Shown piece after piece: positions 1 through 6,669 of a stretch of 25,000 bases of DNA. How positions within the stretch are numbered: the stretch's first letter is position 1; every line of letters starts with the position of its first letter. Both the position numbers and the translations under genes were made by a program. The notes beneath the pieces were generated by a model. That model was not told where the DNA came from. It ran no database searches and was given only the letters and a program-made list of their open reading frames with translations. Origin of the DNA: Allobosea sp. (GTDB lineage: Bacteria; Pseudomonadota; Alphaproteobacteria; Rhizobiales; Beijerinckiaceae); NCBI GenBank assembly GCA_021732895.1, contig JAKFWE010000284.1, forward strand, positions 1-25,000, given 5' to 3'.

Positions 1-1074
1 GAGGCGGCCCGTTTCGTGCACTGGGGCGCGACCAGCCAGGACGTCATCGACAGCGGCCGCTAGCTACAGGGGGCTGCGGTCGTCGCGCTGCTGCGCCGGC
101 GGCTGGAGCGCCTCGCGGCGGCGCTGGCCGACCTCGCCGACCGCCATCGCCGGACGGTGATGCCTGGCCGGACTTTCCTTCAGCAGGCGGTGCCGGTCAC
201 CTTCGGCCTGAAGGCGGCGCATTGGCTCGGCGGCGTGGTCGAGAGCCACGCGGCGCTCGCCGACCACGCCCGCCCGCGCCTGACGCTGGCGGGCGCCGCC
301 GGCACGCTGGCGAGCCTCGGCGGCGAAGGCATGGCGCTCGCCCGCGCCATGGCCGCCACGGCGCCCTTCGACGGCTTGCAGACGGATGGATCGCACGCCA
401 TGCGCGGCCGCGTCGGCCGGTTCGCGGCGGAGCTCGCCGTGACCGCGACGATGCTCGGCAAGATCGCGCGCGACGTCTCGCTGATGATGCAGACCGAGAT
501 CGGCGAGGCCTTCGAGCCGTCCGCGCCGGGCAAGGGCGGCTCCTCGACCATGCCGCACAAGCGCAACCCGGTGCTCTGCACCGCCATCCTCGCCTGCGCC
601 ATGCGCGCGCCGAACCTGGCCGCGACGCTGATCGGAAGCGGCCTGCACGAGCACGAGCGCGCCGTCGGCGGCTGGCACGCCGAATGGGAGCCGCTCTTCG
701 AACTGCTGCGCCTGACCGGGGCGGCGCTGAACCACGCCGTGACCCTCGTCGAGGGGCTGGAGATCGACGCTGCGCGGATGCGCGCCAATCTCGATCTGAC
801 GCAGGGGCTGGTTATGGCGGAAAGGGCCGCCTTCGCGCTGGCGGCCACGCTCGGCAAGGCGCAGGCCCATCACCGCATCGAGGCGGCGACGAAAGCCGCC
901 ATCGCCCAGCGGCGCCCGCTCCGCGATGTCCTGGCCGACGATCCGGCGATCGCGAACCGCCTCGACATGGCCGCCCTCGACGCGATCTTCGACCCGGCCG
1001 GTTATCTCGGTGGCGCGGGCGCGTTGATCGACGCCGCGCTCGCCCGCGGCCGCGCGCAGTTCTCCGCATGCTGA
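1..1074 (+). pseudogene. pcaB: 3-carboxy-cis,cis-muconate cycloisomerase, interrupted by an amber codon (5' end outside window)
   Basis: The intact enzyme lactonises 3-carboxy-cis,cis-muconate in the protocatechuate branch of the beta-ketoadipate pathway (fumarase/aspartase superfamily). Frame 1 opens with HWGATSQDVIDSG, the conserved superfamily region, and then meets TAG at 61-63. The same frame continues without a shift through a typical PcaB body: GRTFLQQAVPVTFGLKAAHW, the signature GGSSTMPHKRNP (codons for about 537-572), and EHERAVGGWHAEWEPL. It stops at 1072-1074. Because the conserved reading lies on both sides of the stop, this is a nonsense mutation (or base-call error), not a short gene. 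An ATG at 160 could restart translation but would omit the N-terminal domain with the first catalytic segment. The 3' end overlaps the AcnX start by 7 bp, so the gene heads a tightly packed operon. Family assignment is confident; loss of function is inferred. Confidence 0.8.
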
Positions 1075-2327
1075 CGCTCAGCGCCGAGGAACGCGAGATT
1101 GCGTCCGGCGCGCGCGGCGAAGGCACGGGCATGGCGCTGCGCATCGTCGCCGAGACCGCCCGGCTGATGGGCGCGCCAAGGCTGATCCCGGTCGCCTCCG
1201 CCCATATCGACGGCGCGCTCTATCACGGCGATTCCGGCACGCTCTTCGCCGAAAAACTGGTCGAGGGCGGCGCGCGGGTCGCGGTGCGCGCGACGCTGAA
1301 CGTCGGGACGCTGACGCCGGCCGGCTGCGCGAAAATTCGTCTGCCCGCTCATGAGCGTGACATGGCGGGGCGAATGATGCGCGCCTATGAGGCGATGGGC
1401 TGCGAACCGACCTGGACCTGCGCGCCCTATCAGGCCGGCCACCGTCCCGCGCCGGGCAGCGACGTCGCCTGGGGCGAATCCAACGCCGTCGTCTTCTGCA
1501 ATTCGGTGCTGGGCGCGCGCACCAACCGCTATGGCGACTTTCTCGACATCGCCTGCGCGATCATCGGCCGCGCGCCCGATTACGGCCTCCACCGGTCGGA
1601 AAACCGGGTCGCGACGCTGCTGATCGACGCCGGCGGATTGTCGCCCGCCCTGCGCGCGTCGGACGTGTTCTATCCGGTGCTGGGCGCGATCCTCGGCCGC
1701 GCGGCGGGAAACGCCGTCGCGGTGATCGACGGGCTGCGGGGCTGCACCAGCGAGGACCGGCTGAAGGCGCTGGGCGCCTCGGCGGCGTCCGCCGGCGGCG
1801 TCGGCCTGTTCCATGTCGCCGGCGTCACGCCCGAAGCGCCCGACGCTGCGACGGCGCTCGGCCATGTCGCGCCCCGCGAGACGCTCGTGCTGACCCCGGA
1901 CATGGTGCAGGACGCGCTGGCGCGGCTCTCGACCGCCGGGCCGACGGAGCGCATCGACGCCGTCGCCATCGGCTCGCCGCATCTCTCGCTGGCCGAAATC
2001 GACGAGGTCGAGCGCCGCCTCGACGGGCGCCGGCTGAGCGCGCCGCTCTATGCCAACACCGGCCGCCATGTCGCCGGGCCGCTGGCGCAGGGCGGCCGCC
2101 GCGCCGCGCTCGAGGCGCAAGGCGTCATCTTCGTCATCGACACCTGCGTCGTCGTGGGCCCGATCATGCCGGAGATCGAAGGCGCTGTGCTGATGACCAA
2201 TTCCGGCAAGTTCGCCCATTACGCGCCGGGCAACACCGGCTACGCCGTCACCTACGGCTCGCTCGCCGAATGCGTCGAGAGCGCGGTCGCCGGCCGGCTG
2301 GTGCGGGAGCCGCGCGCATGGTCCTGA
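1068..2327 (+). CDS. Aconitase X (DUF521) large catalytic subunit; candidate cis-3-hydroxy-L-proline dehydratase
   Basis: The 419-residue product is the large subunit of AcnX, an aconitase-superfamily dehydratase carrying an Fe-S centre. Characterised bacterial members dehydrate cis-3-hydroxy-L-proline (LhpI); archaeal members dehydrate 5-phosphomevalonate. The hallmark segment GESNAVVFCNSVLGARTNRY lies at about residues 136-155. Candidate cluster cysteines are C118 (TCAPY), C144 (VFCNS) and C360 (IDTCVVV). Motif GSPHLS (about 302-307) has Ser at a position where some relatives, as I recall them, carry Cys, so the cluster may be of the bacterial type. ATG at 1068 overlaps the pcaB stop, and longer in-frame readings upstream are antiparallel noise inside pcaB. 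The stop overlaps the small-subunit start by 10 bp, implying translational coupling. Lying between pcaB and pcaD is unusual: the substrate may be hydroxyproline, as the locus to the right suggests, or an unsaturated acid from ring cleavage. Family confident, substrate not. Confidence 0.88.
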   Translation: MLTLSAEEREIASGARGEGTGMALRIVAETARLMGAPRLIPVASAHIDGALYHGDSGTLFAEKLVEGGARVAVRATLNVGTLTPAGCAKIRLPAHERDMAGRMMRAYEAMGCEPTWTCAPYQAGHRPAPGSDVAWGESNAVVFCNSVLGARTNRYGDFLDIACAIIGRAPDYGLHRSENRVATLLIDAGGLSPALRASDVFYPVLGAILGRAAGNAVAVIDGLRGCTSEDRLKALGASAASAGGVGLFHVAGVTPEAPDAATALGHVAPRETLVLTPDMVQDALARLSTAGPTERIDAVAIGSPHLSLAEIDEVERRLDGRRLSAPLYANTGRHVAGPLAQGGRRAALEAQGVIFVIDTCVVVGPIMPEIEGAVLMTNSGKFAHYAPGNTGYAVTYGSLAECVESAVAGRLVREPRAWS

Positions 2328-2734
2328 ACGCCGAGATCCTGATTCCAGGCGAGCCCGCGTCGGGCCGATGCCTCGCGCTCGATGCGCCGATCAGCTTCTG
2401 GGGCGGGGTCGATCCGCGCAGCGGCGCGATCATCGACGCGCGCCATCCCCAGCGCGGCGAAAGCGTCGCGGGAACCGTGCTGGCGCTGCCGGGCACGATC
2501 GGCTCCTCCTCGGCCTCGGCCGTGCTGCTCGAACTGGTCCATGCCGGCAGGGCCCCCGCCGCGCTGCTGCTCGACGAACCCGACGCCATCCTGCTTCTCG
2601 GTCTGATCGTCGCGCGCGAGATGGGCTGGCCGACGCCACCCGCCCTGCGCCTGCCGGCCGCGCGCCAGGCCGCTCTCGGAGGTCGCCGGCTTCTGATATC
2701 CGTGACCGGCGAGATCACGCCGGACCAGCCTTGA
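2318..2734 (+). CDS. Aconitase X (DUF126) small swivel-domain subunit
   Basis: The 138-residue protein is the small subunit that pairs with the preceding AcnX large subunit; it corresponds to the swivelling domain fused to the C-terminus in single-chain AcnX enzymes. The segment LPGTIGSSSASAVLLEL (about residues 57-73) is the family's conserved Gly/Ser-rich loop and carries the serine that contributes to the active site in this superfamily. LLDEPDAILLLGLIVAREMG follows. ATG at 2318 is internal to the end of the large-subunit gene (10 bp overlap), and the next gene begins 14 bp after its stop, so all are cotranscribed. Its presence as a separate gene shows a heterodimeric AcnX rather than the fused form. 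Assignment is firm from adjacency and motif; the reaction catalysed depends on the large subunit. Confidence 0.87.
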   Translation: MVLNAEILIPGEPASGRCLALDAPISFWGGVDPRSGAIIDARHPQRGESVAGTVLALPGTIGSSSASAVLLELVHAGRAPAALLLDEPDAILLLGLIVAREMGWPTPPALRLPAARQAALGGRRLLISVTGEITPDQP

Positions 2735-2748
2735 GGAGACCAGACGCG

Positions 2749-3528
2749 ATGCCGATCGAGACCATCGGGGGCGAGCCCTTCAACATTCAGATCGACGGGC
2801 CTGCCGACGCGCCCGTGCTGCTGCTGTCGAATTCGCTCGGCACCAATCTGACGATGTGGGACCCGCAGATCCCGGCATGGTCGCGGCGGTTCCGGGTCCT
2901 GCGCTACGATTCGCGCGGCCACGGCCAGTCGACCGCGCCCGACCGCGCCTATTCGATCGCCGAACTTGGCGCCGACGCCATCGCCATCCTCGACCATCTC
3001 GGCGTCGAGACCGCCCACTGGTGCGGCCTCTCCAAGGGCGGCATGGTCGGCCAGTGGCTGGCCACCCATGCCCGCAAGCGCCTCGGTCGCGTCGTGCTCG
3101 CCAACACCGGCGCGCTGATGGGGCCGCCGGAGCTCTGGAACGGCCGCATCCGCAACGTCCGCGAGAACGGCATGGCCGGCCTCGTCCAGCCGACGCTGGA
3201 GCGCTGGTTCAGCCCGGCCTTCCGCGAGCGCGACGCGGCCACGGTGGCGAAGGTCAGCGCGATGCTGGCGACGACGCCGCCGCAGGGCTACGCCGGCTGC
3301 TGCGCCGCGATCCGCGACATGGACCAGCGCGAGGCGATCCGCTCCGTCGCCAACCCCGTGCTCGTCATCATCGGCAAGCTCGACCCGGCGACGCCGCCGG
3401 CCGCCGGCCACCTGATCGCGTCTGCGATCCCCGGCGCGAGAACGGTCGAGCTCGACGCCGCCCATCTCTCCAATCTCGAGCAGCCCGAGGCCTTCACCGG
3501 GGTCGTGCTCGACTTCCTGACCGCCTGA
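2749..3528 (+). CDS. pcaD: 3-oxoadipate enol-lactonase (alpha/beta hydrolase)
   Basis: This predicted cytoplasmic alpha/beta hydrolase of 259 residues hydrolyses 3-oxoadipate enol-lactone to 3-oxoadipate. The nucleophile elbow CGLSKGGMVG places the catalytic serine at S95. The acid is probably D212 (GKLDPATPP) and the base H239 (DAAHLSNLEQP). The N-terminal SNSLGTNLTMWDPQIP and RYDSRGHGQS are typical of PcaD. Start ATG 2749 has GAGGAG immediately after the AcnX small-subunit stop. The following pcaC starts 11 bp after the stop. The enzyme family includes lactonases acting on related muconolactone-type substrates, so in this unusual operon the true substrate could differ from the protocatechuate intermediate. 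Confidence 0.88.
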   Translation: MPIETIGGEPFNIQIDGPADAPVLLLSNSLGTNLTMWDPQIPAWSRRFRVLRYDSRGHGQSTAPDRAYSIAELGADAIAILDHLGVETAHWCGLSKGGMVGQWLATHARKRLGRVVLANTGALMGPPELWNGRIRNVRENGMAGLVQPTLERWFSPAFRERDAATVAKVSAMLATTPPQGYAGCCAAIRDMDQREAIRSVANPVLVIIGKLDPATPPAAGHLIASAIPGARTVELDAAHLSNLEQPEAFTGVVLDFLTA

Positions 3529-3539
3529 GGAGCCGAACC

Positions 3540-3929
3540 ATGGACGAGAAAGCCCGCTACGACGCCGGCATGAAGACCCGCCGCGCCGTGCTCGGCGACG
3601 CCTATGTCGACAGGGCCGGCGCCGGCGTCACCGATTTCAACCGTGACTTCCAGGCCTTCATCACGCGTGGCGCCTGGAACGACATCTGGAACCGGCCGGG
3701 CCTCGACCGGCGCTCGCGCTCGATCGTCGTGATCTCGATCGCGGCGGCGCTCGGGGCCTGGGGCGAGTTCCGCATTCATGTCCGCGGCGCGCTCAACAAC
3801 GGCCTGTCGCGCGACGAGATCAAGGAGGTGCTGATGCAGGCGGCGATCTACGCCGGCGTGCCGGCCGCCAACCACGCCTTCAAGGAGGCGGCCAGCGTCT
3901 TCGCCGAGATCGACGCCGAAAAGGCCTGA
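3540..3929 (+). CDS. pcaC: 4-carboxymuconolactone decarboxylase
   Basis: The 129-residue product belongs to the carboxymuconolactone decarboxylase/AhpD superfamily and matches the length of stand-alone PcaC, which decarboxylates 4-carboxymuconolactone to 3-oxoadipate enol-lactone. The core FRIHVRGALNNGLSRDEIKE (about residues 77-96, H80) and AAIYAGVPAANHAF are the family's conserved helices. This copy lacks the CxxC of redox-active AhpD relatives, favouring decarboxylase function. A GAGGAG ribosome site overlaps the pcaD stop, and ATG 3540 is the last base of a tight junction. The gene ends the plus-strand block and converges on the flavin reductase with only 11 bp between stops. The ring-cleaving dioxygenase genes pcaHG are not visible here. 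Confidence 0.9.
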   Translation: MDEKARYDAGMKTRRAVLGDAYVDRAGAGVTDFNRDFQAFITRGAWNDIWNRPGLDRRSRSIVVISIAAALGAWGEFRIHVRGALNNGLSRDEIKEVLMQAAIYAGVPAANHAFKEAASVFAEIDAEKA

Positions 3930-3947
3930 GCCTCGAACCTTCAGGCC
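3923..3947. terminator. Short hairpin joining two convergent stop codons
   Basis: GGCCTGA at 3923-3929 pairs with TCAGGCC at 3941-3947 (7 bp arms, 11-nt loop). Each arm contains the stop codon of one of the convergent genes (pcaC plus, flavin reductase minus). There is no T-run on either side, so it may be only a weak bidirectional stop or chance. Confidence 0.3.
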
Positions 3948-4450
3948 GTCTCGAAGCGCCGGTCGCGATAGATCAGCCCGTCGCCGCGCCCCGCCCCGCC
4001 GAGGCCGACGACCTCGCCGACCACGATGCGGTGCGTCGCGGCCTCGTGGATCGCGGTAAGCCGGCAGTCGAACGCGACCAGCGCGCCGGCCAGAACCGGC
4101 GCGCCAGTGGCGAGCGTGGTCCAGCCGGGCGCGGCGAAACGCGCCTCTCCGTCCAGGCCCCGGCGGCCGGCGAAAAGCTGCGCCATCTCCTCGAAGCCGC
4201 CGGGCAGGGTGTTGACGCAGAACACGCCGCTGGCCCGGATGGCGGCCAGCGTGCGGCTGCCGGCCTCGACGCAGACCAGCACCATCGGCGGCTCGTCGGA
4301 GACCGAGGCGACGGCCGTCGCGGTCAGGCCGGCCGGACCCGTCGTGGTGACGATGTGCACGGCGCTCGCCACCCTCGCCATCGCGTCGCGAAATGTTTGC
4401 GCGGCGGGCGGGAGAACGGGGGACCGCTCGGCTTCGACGATCTTGTTCAT
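3941..4450 (-). CDS. Flavin reductase (HpaC/RutF-like, FMN-binding split barrel)
   Basis: The 169-residue protein is of the flavin:NAD(P)H reductase family that supplies reduced flavin to two-component monooxygenases. Landmarks: FRDAMARVASAVHIVTTTG near residues 20-38, the flavin-binding stretch GLTATAVASVSDEPPMVLVCV (about 41-61), SGVFCVNTLP, and the C-terminal THRIVVGEVVGL plus LIYRDRRF. The ATG at 4450 is preceded by a GAGAG ribosome site; an alternative in-frame start 19 codons upstream reads into poorly conserved sequence. The gene stands alone on the minus strand, with its oxygenase partner absent from the window. It converges with pcaC and lies downstream of the regulator gene, with a TGATATATCA palindrome about 100 bp upstream of its start, suggesting control by that regulator. 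The partner oxygenase could sit left of the window. Family is confident, role inferred. Confidence 0.85.
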   Translation of the reverse strand: MNKIVEAERSPVLPPAAQTFRDAMARVASAVHIVTTTGPAGLTATAVASVSDEPPMVLVCVEAGSRTLAAIRASGVFCVNTLPGGFEEMAQLFAGRRGLDGEARFAAPGWTTLATGAPVLAGALVAFDCRLTAIHEAATHRIVVGEVVGLGGAGRGDGLIYRDRRFETA

Positions 4451-4550
4451 TGCTCTCGATTGCGGGACATGGCCGGGACTGTCGATGTAGAGAGTGAACG
4501 GCTGCAAGGCCAGACGGAACCCTGCCCTTCACCCGAAAAGTCGAGAGGCT

Positions 4551-4564
4551 TCTGATATATCAGA
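4551..4564. promoter_or_regulatory. 14-bp perfect palindrome, candidate GntR operator
   Basis: TCTGATATATCAGA is a perfect 14-bp inverted repeat in otherwise GC-rich DNA. It lies just beyond the stop of the gntR gene and about 100 bp upstream of the flavin reductase ATG. Its 10-bp core TGATATATCA recurs only at 5327-5336, upstream of gntR. Binding by the GntR protein is inferred. Confidence 0.55.
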
Positions 4565-4583
4565 GATGTCTTCCGACCGGTTC

Positions 4584-5279
4584 TCATCCTCGTCCGAGCG
4601 TCGCCACCAGCCCGGCGCGCAGATGCGCCATCAGCGCGTCGCTCGCCGCCATCGCGGCGTCCGGATCGGCGCCCGCCAGCGCTTGGGCGAAGGCGACGTG
4701 ATGGGTCGCGGCCGGCACGAGATCGTCCTGGCGCTCGAAATGATACCAGGCGCGGCGGATCAGCGCCTGCAACGGCTCGACCGCCCGCGTCGCATAAGGA
4801 CTGCGCGCCGCCAGCGCGACCGCGGCGTCGAGTTCCTTGTCGAGCCGCATATAGGCGCCGGCATCGCCTGAATCGGCCGCGGCGCGCATGGCTCGCGCCG
4901 TCTCGACGATGGCGATGCGTTCGGCCGGCCCCGCCCTTCTGGCCGCCTCGCCGGCGATCAGCCGCTCCAGCGCCTCGCGCGCATCGAGCGCCGCCAGGAT
5001 GTCGATGGCGTTGATGTCGGCGACGACGACGCCCTTGCGCGGCAGGATCGCGACCAGCCCCTGCTGCGCCAGCCGGATCAGCGCCTCGCGCACCGGCGTG
5101 CGGCCGACGCCGACGGCGTCGATCAGCTGGGCTTCGGTCAGCGCCGCGCCCGGCCGCAGCGACAGGGTGACGATCGCTTCCTCGAGCCGGCGATAGGCGA
5201 TCTCGGACAGGCTTCCGGCGGGCGCCAACGGAGCCGCGTCGTTGGCCGGCCGGACATTGAAGCTGGCGCTGCCGCTCAC
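4584..5279 (-). CDS. GntR-family transcriptional regulator, FCD subfamily
   Basis: The 231-residue protein has an N-terminal winged helix-turn-helix (about residues 23-88; recognition segment VGRTPVREALIRLAQQGLV, wing RKGVVVADI) and a C-terminal all-helical FCD effector domain (about 95-222). FCD regulators are usually repressors released by a small carboxylic acid. In most FCD domains a metal is held by D-x3-H and two later histidines. Here the first pair reads D147-x3-D151, while H193/H194 and H219 remain, so metal binding may be altered. The gene sits divergently from the hydroxyproline operon (135 bp apart) and directly upstream of the flavin reductase. Identical palindromes flank it. Likely local regulator of hydroxyproline and neighbouring catabolic genes; the effector is unknown. 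Confidence 0.9.
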   Translation of the reverse strand: MSGSASFNVRPANDAAPLAPAGSLSEIAYRRLEEAIVTLSLRPGAALTEAQLIDAVGVGRTPVREALIRLAQQGLVAILPRKGVVVADINAIDILAALDAREALERLIAGEAARRAGPAERIAIVETARAMRAAADSGDAGAYMRLDKELDAAVALAARSPYATRAVEPLQALIRRAWYHFERQDDLVPAATHHVAFAQALAGADPDAAMAASDALMAHLRAGLVATLGRG

Positions 5280-5307
5280 GTTCGGGCTCCGTCCGGATCG
5301 CCGGCGA

Positions 5308-5336
5308 TTGACGCCGCGCTCCGCGTTGATATATCA
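5308..5336 (+). promoter_or_regulatory. Candidate promoter of hydroxyproline operon with operator on the -10 box
   Basis: TTGACG at 5308-5313, a 16-bp spacer and TATATC at 5330-5335 resemble a sigma-70 promoter firing toward the deaminase gene. The palindrome TGATATATCA (5327-5336) covers the -10 box and matches the core at 4553-4562, an arrangement expected for repression by the divergent GntR regulator. It also lies 47 bp upstream of gntR, allowing autoregulation. Confidence 0.5.
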
Positions 5337-5414
5337 CAGGGCTCGAAAAGGATCCGAGCTGGCGCAGGGGCAATCTGCAAGCGGACCGGGCCGGCGCGCA
5401 AGGAGCATCTCGCC

Positions 5415-6317
5415 ATGAGCCACTGGACCGGCGTCCTGCCTGCAGTCACCACCAAATTCACGCCCGACGATCGCCTCGACGCCGCCGAGATGGAACGCTG
5501 CTTCGCCTTCCAGATCGAGGCGGGCGTGCATGGGCTGATCGTCTGCGGTTCGCTCGGCGAGGCCTCGACGCTGGAGCCCGACGAGAAGATCGAGGTCTTG
5601 AAGATCGCGCTGCGCGTCGCCGCCGGCAAGGTTCCGGTGCTGCTGACCGTATCGCAGGGCTCGACCCGCGCCTCCTGCCGGCTCGCCGAGGCGGGCGCCG
5701 CCGCGGGAGCCGCGGGCTTCATGGTGCTGCCGGGCCTGCCCTACAGATCCGAGCCGCACGAGACCGCCGCGCATTTCCGCGCGGTCGCGAAGGCCGGCGG
5801 ACTGCCCGTGATGATCTACAACAACCCGCCCGCCTACGGAGTCGACATCACGCCGGCGATGCTGGCCGAGCTCGGCGACGAGCCACTTTTCACCGCGATC
5901 AAGGAATCCTCCGACGACATCCGCCGCATCACCGCGATCAGGACGCTCTGCGGCGACCGCTTCAAGGTGCTGACCGGCGTCGACAATCTGGCGCTGGAAA
6001 GCCTGGCCATGGGCGCCGACGGCTGGGTCGCCGGGCTCGTCGTTGCCTATCCGCGCGAGACGGTGGCGATCTACGAGCTGGCGAGGCAGGGCCGCATGAC
6101 TGATGCGATCGCCATCTATCGCTGGTTCCGCCCGCTGCTCGACCTCGACGTCTCGGCGCGGCTGGTGCAGAACATCAAGCTCGTGGAGGCGCTGGTGATC
6201 GGCTCCAATGATCGCTGCCGCGCGCCGCGCCTCGCGCTTTCGGGCTCCGAGCGCGCTCGCCTGACCGCGATCGTCGAGGCGGCGGAAGCCTCGCGGCCGA
6301 CGCTGCCATCGTTCTGA
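5415..6317 (+). CDS. DapA/N-acetylneuraminate-lyase family protein, probable pyrroline-4-hydroxy-2-carboxylate deaminase
   Basis: The 300-residue TIM-barrel protein belongs to the class I Schiff-base aldolase/dehydratase superfamily. The lysine is K163 (FTAIKESSDD), the proton-shuttling tyrosine Y135 (MIYNNPP), and the carboxylate-binding loop GSLGE is at about residues 45-49. In trans-4-hydroxy-L-proline degradation a member of this family (LhpC/HypD) converts delta1-pyrroline-4-hydroxy-2-carboxylate to 2-oxoglutarate semialdehyde and ammonia. Cotranscription with the epimerase and an FAD dehydrogenase candidate makes this the best assignment over true DapA or KDG aldolase. ATG 5415 is preceded by AGGAG at suitable distance. 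It is the first gene of a four-gene operon with gaps of 10-30 bp, behind a promoter overlapped by the palindrome. The semialdehyde dehydrogenase needed next is not in the window. Confidence 0.85.
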   Translation: MSHWTGVLPAVTTKFTPDDRLDAAEMERCFAFQIEAGVHGLIVCGSLGEASTLEPDEKIEVLKIALRVAAGKVPVLLTVSQGSTRASCRLAEAGAAAGAAGFMVLPGLPYRSEPHETAAHFRAVAKAGGLPVMIYNNPPAYGVDITPAMLAELGDEPLFTAIKESSDDIRRITAIRTLCGDRFKVLTGVDNLALESLAMGADGWVAGLVVAYPRETVAIYELARQGRMTDAIAIYRWFRPLLDLDVSARLVQNIKLVEALVIGSNDRCRAPRLALSGSERARLTAIVEAAEASRPTLPSF

Positions 6318-6332
6318 CAACCGGGAGGCCGC

Positions 6333-6659
6333 ATGGCTTTCGCCTGCACGATCCCCGCCATCCCGACGCTCCAGCAGGACGACGAGACCGTCCGCATCAC
6401 GCGCTGGGATTTCGAGCCCGGCGCCGTGACGGGCTGGCACAGCCATGGCTGGCCCTATTTCGTGGTGATGCTGGAAGCCGGCACGCTGCGCGTCCATGAC
6501 GGCGGGAGCGAGACCGACGTGCCGCTGGACCGGGGCCAGGCCTATATGCGGCCGGCCGGAATCGAGCACGACGTCATGAACGGCTCGCCCCACCCGATCG
6601 CCTTCGTCGAGATCGAGGTCAAGCAGCCCTCGGCGCTGAAGACGCTTTCGCCGCCATGA
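6333..6659 (+). CDS. Small single-domain cupin protein
   Basis: The 108-residue protein is one cupin barrel. Metal-binding motif 1 is represented by GAVTGWHSHGWPYF (H36, H38) and motif 2 by PAGIEHDVMN (H79); the usual glutamate four residues after the second histidine is absent. No signal peptide or membrane segment is seen. It starts 15 bp after the deaminase stop with a GGGAGG ribosome site and ends 10 bp before the FAD oxidoreductase, so it is part of the hydroxyproline operon. A catalytic role such as lactone/imine isomerisation or a sensory role is possible; none is demonstrated by sequence. The fold is confident; function unknown. Confidence 0.8.
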   Translation: MAFACTIPAIPTLQQDDETVRITRWDFEPGAVTGWHSHGWPYFVVMLEAGTLRVHDGGSETDVPLDRGQAYMRPAGIEHDVMNGSPHPIAFVEIEVKQPSALKTLSPP

Positions 6660-6669
6660 AGATCCGGCC

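Noticed and set aside
222..1067. Upstream extension of the AcnX large subunit to 701 residues
   Set aside because: The extension is Arg/Pro-rich out-of-frame reading of pcaB; the conserved AcnX protein begins at ATG 1068 (MLTLSAEER).
157..1074. Reading the pcaB remnant as an intact 305-residue gene starting near 157
   Set aside because: Conserved PcaB sequence continues in the same frame upstream of TAG 61-63, and a start here would drop the N-terminal domain.
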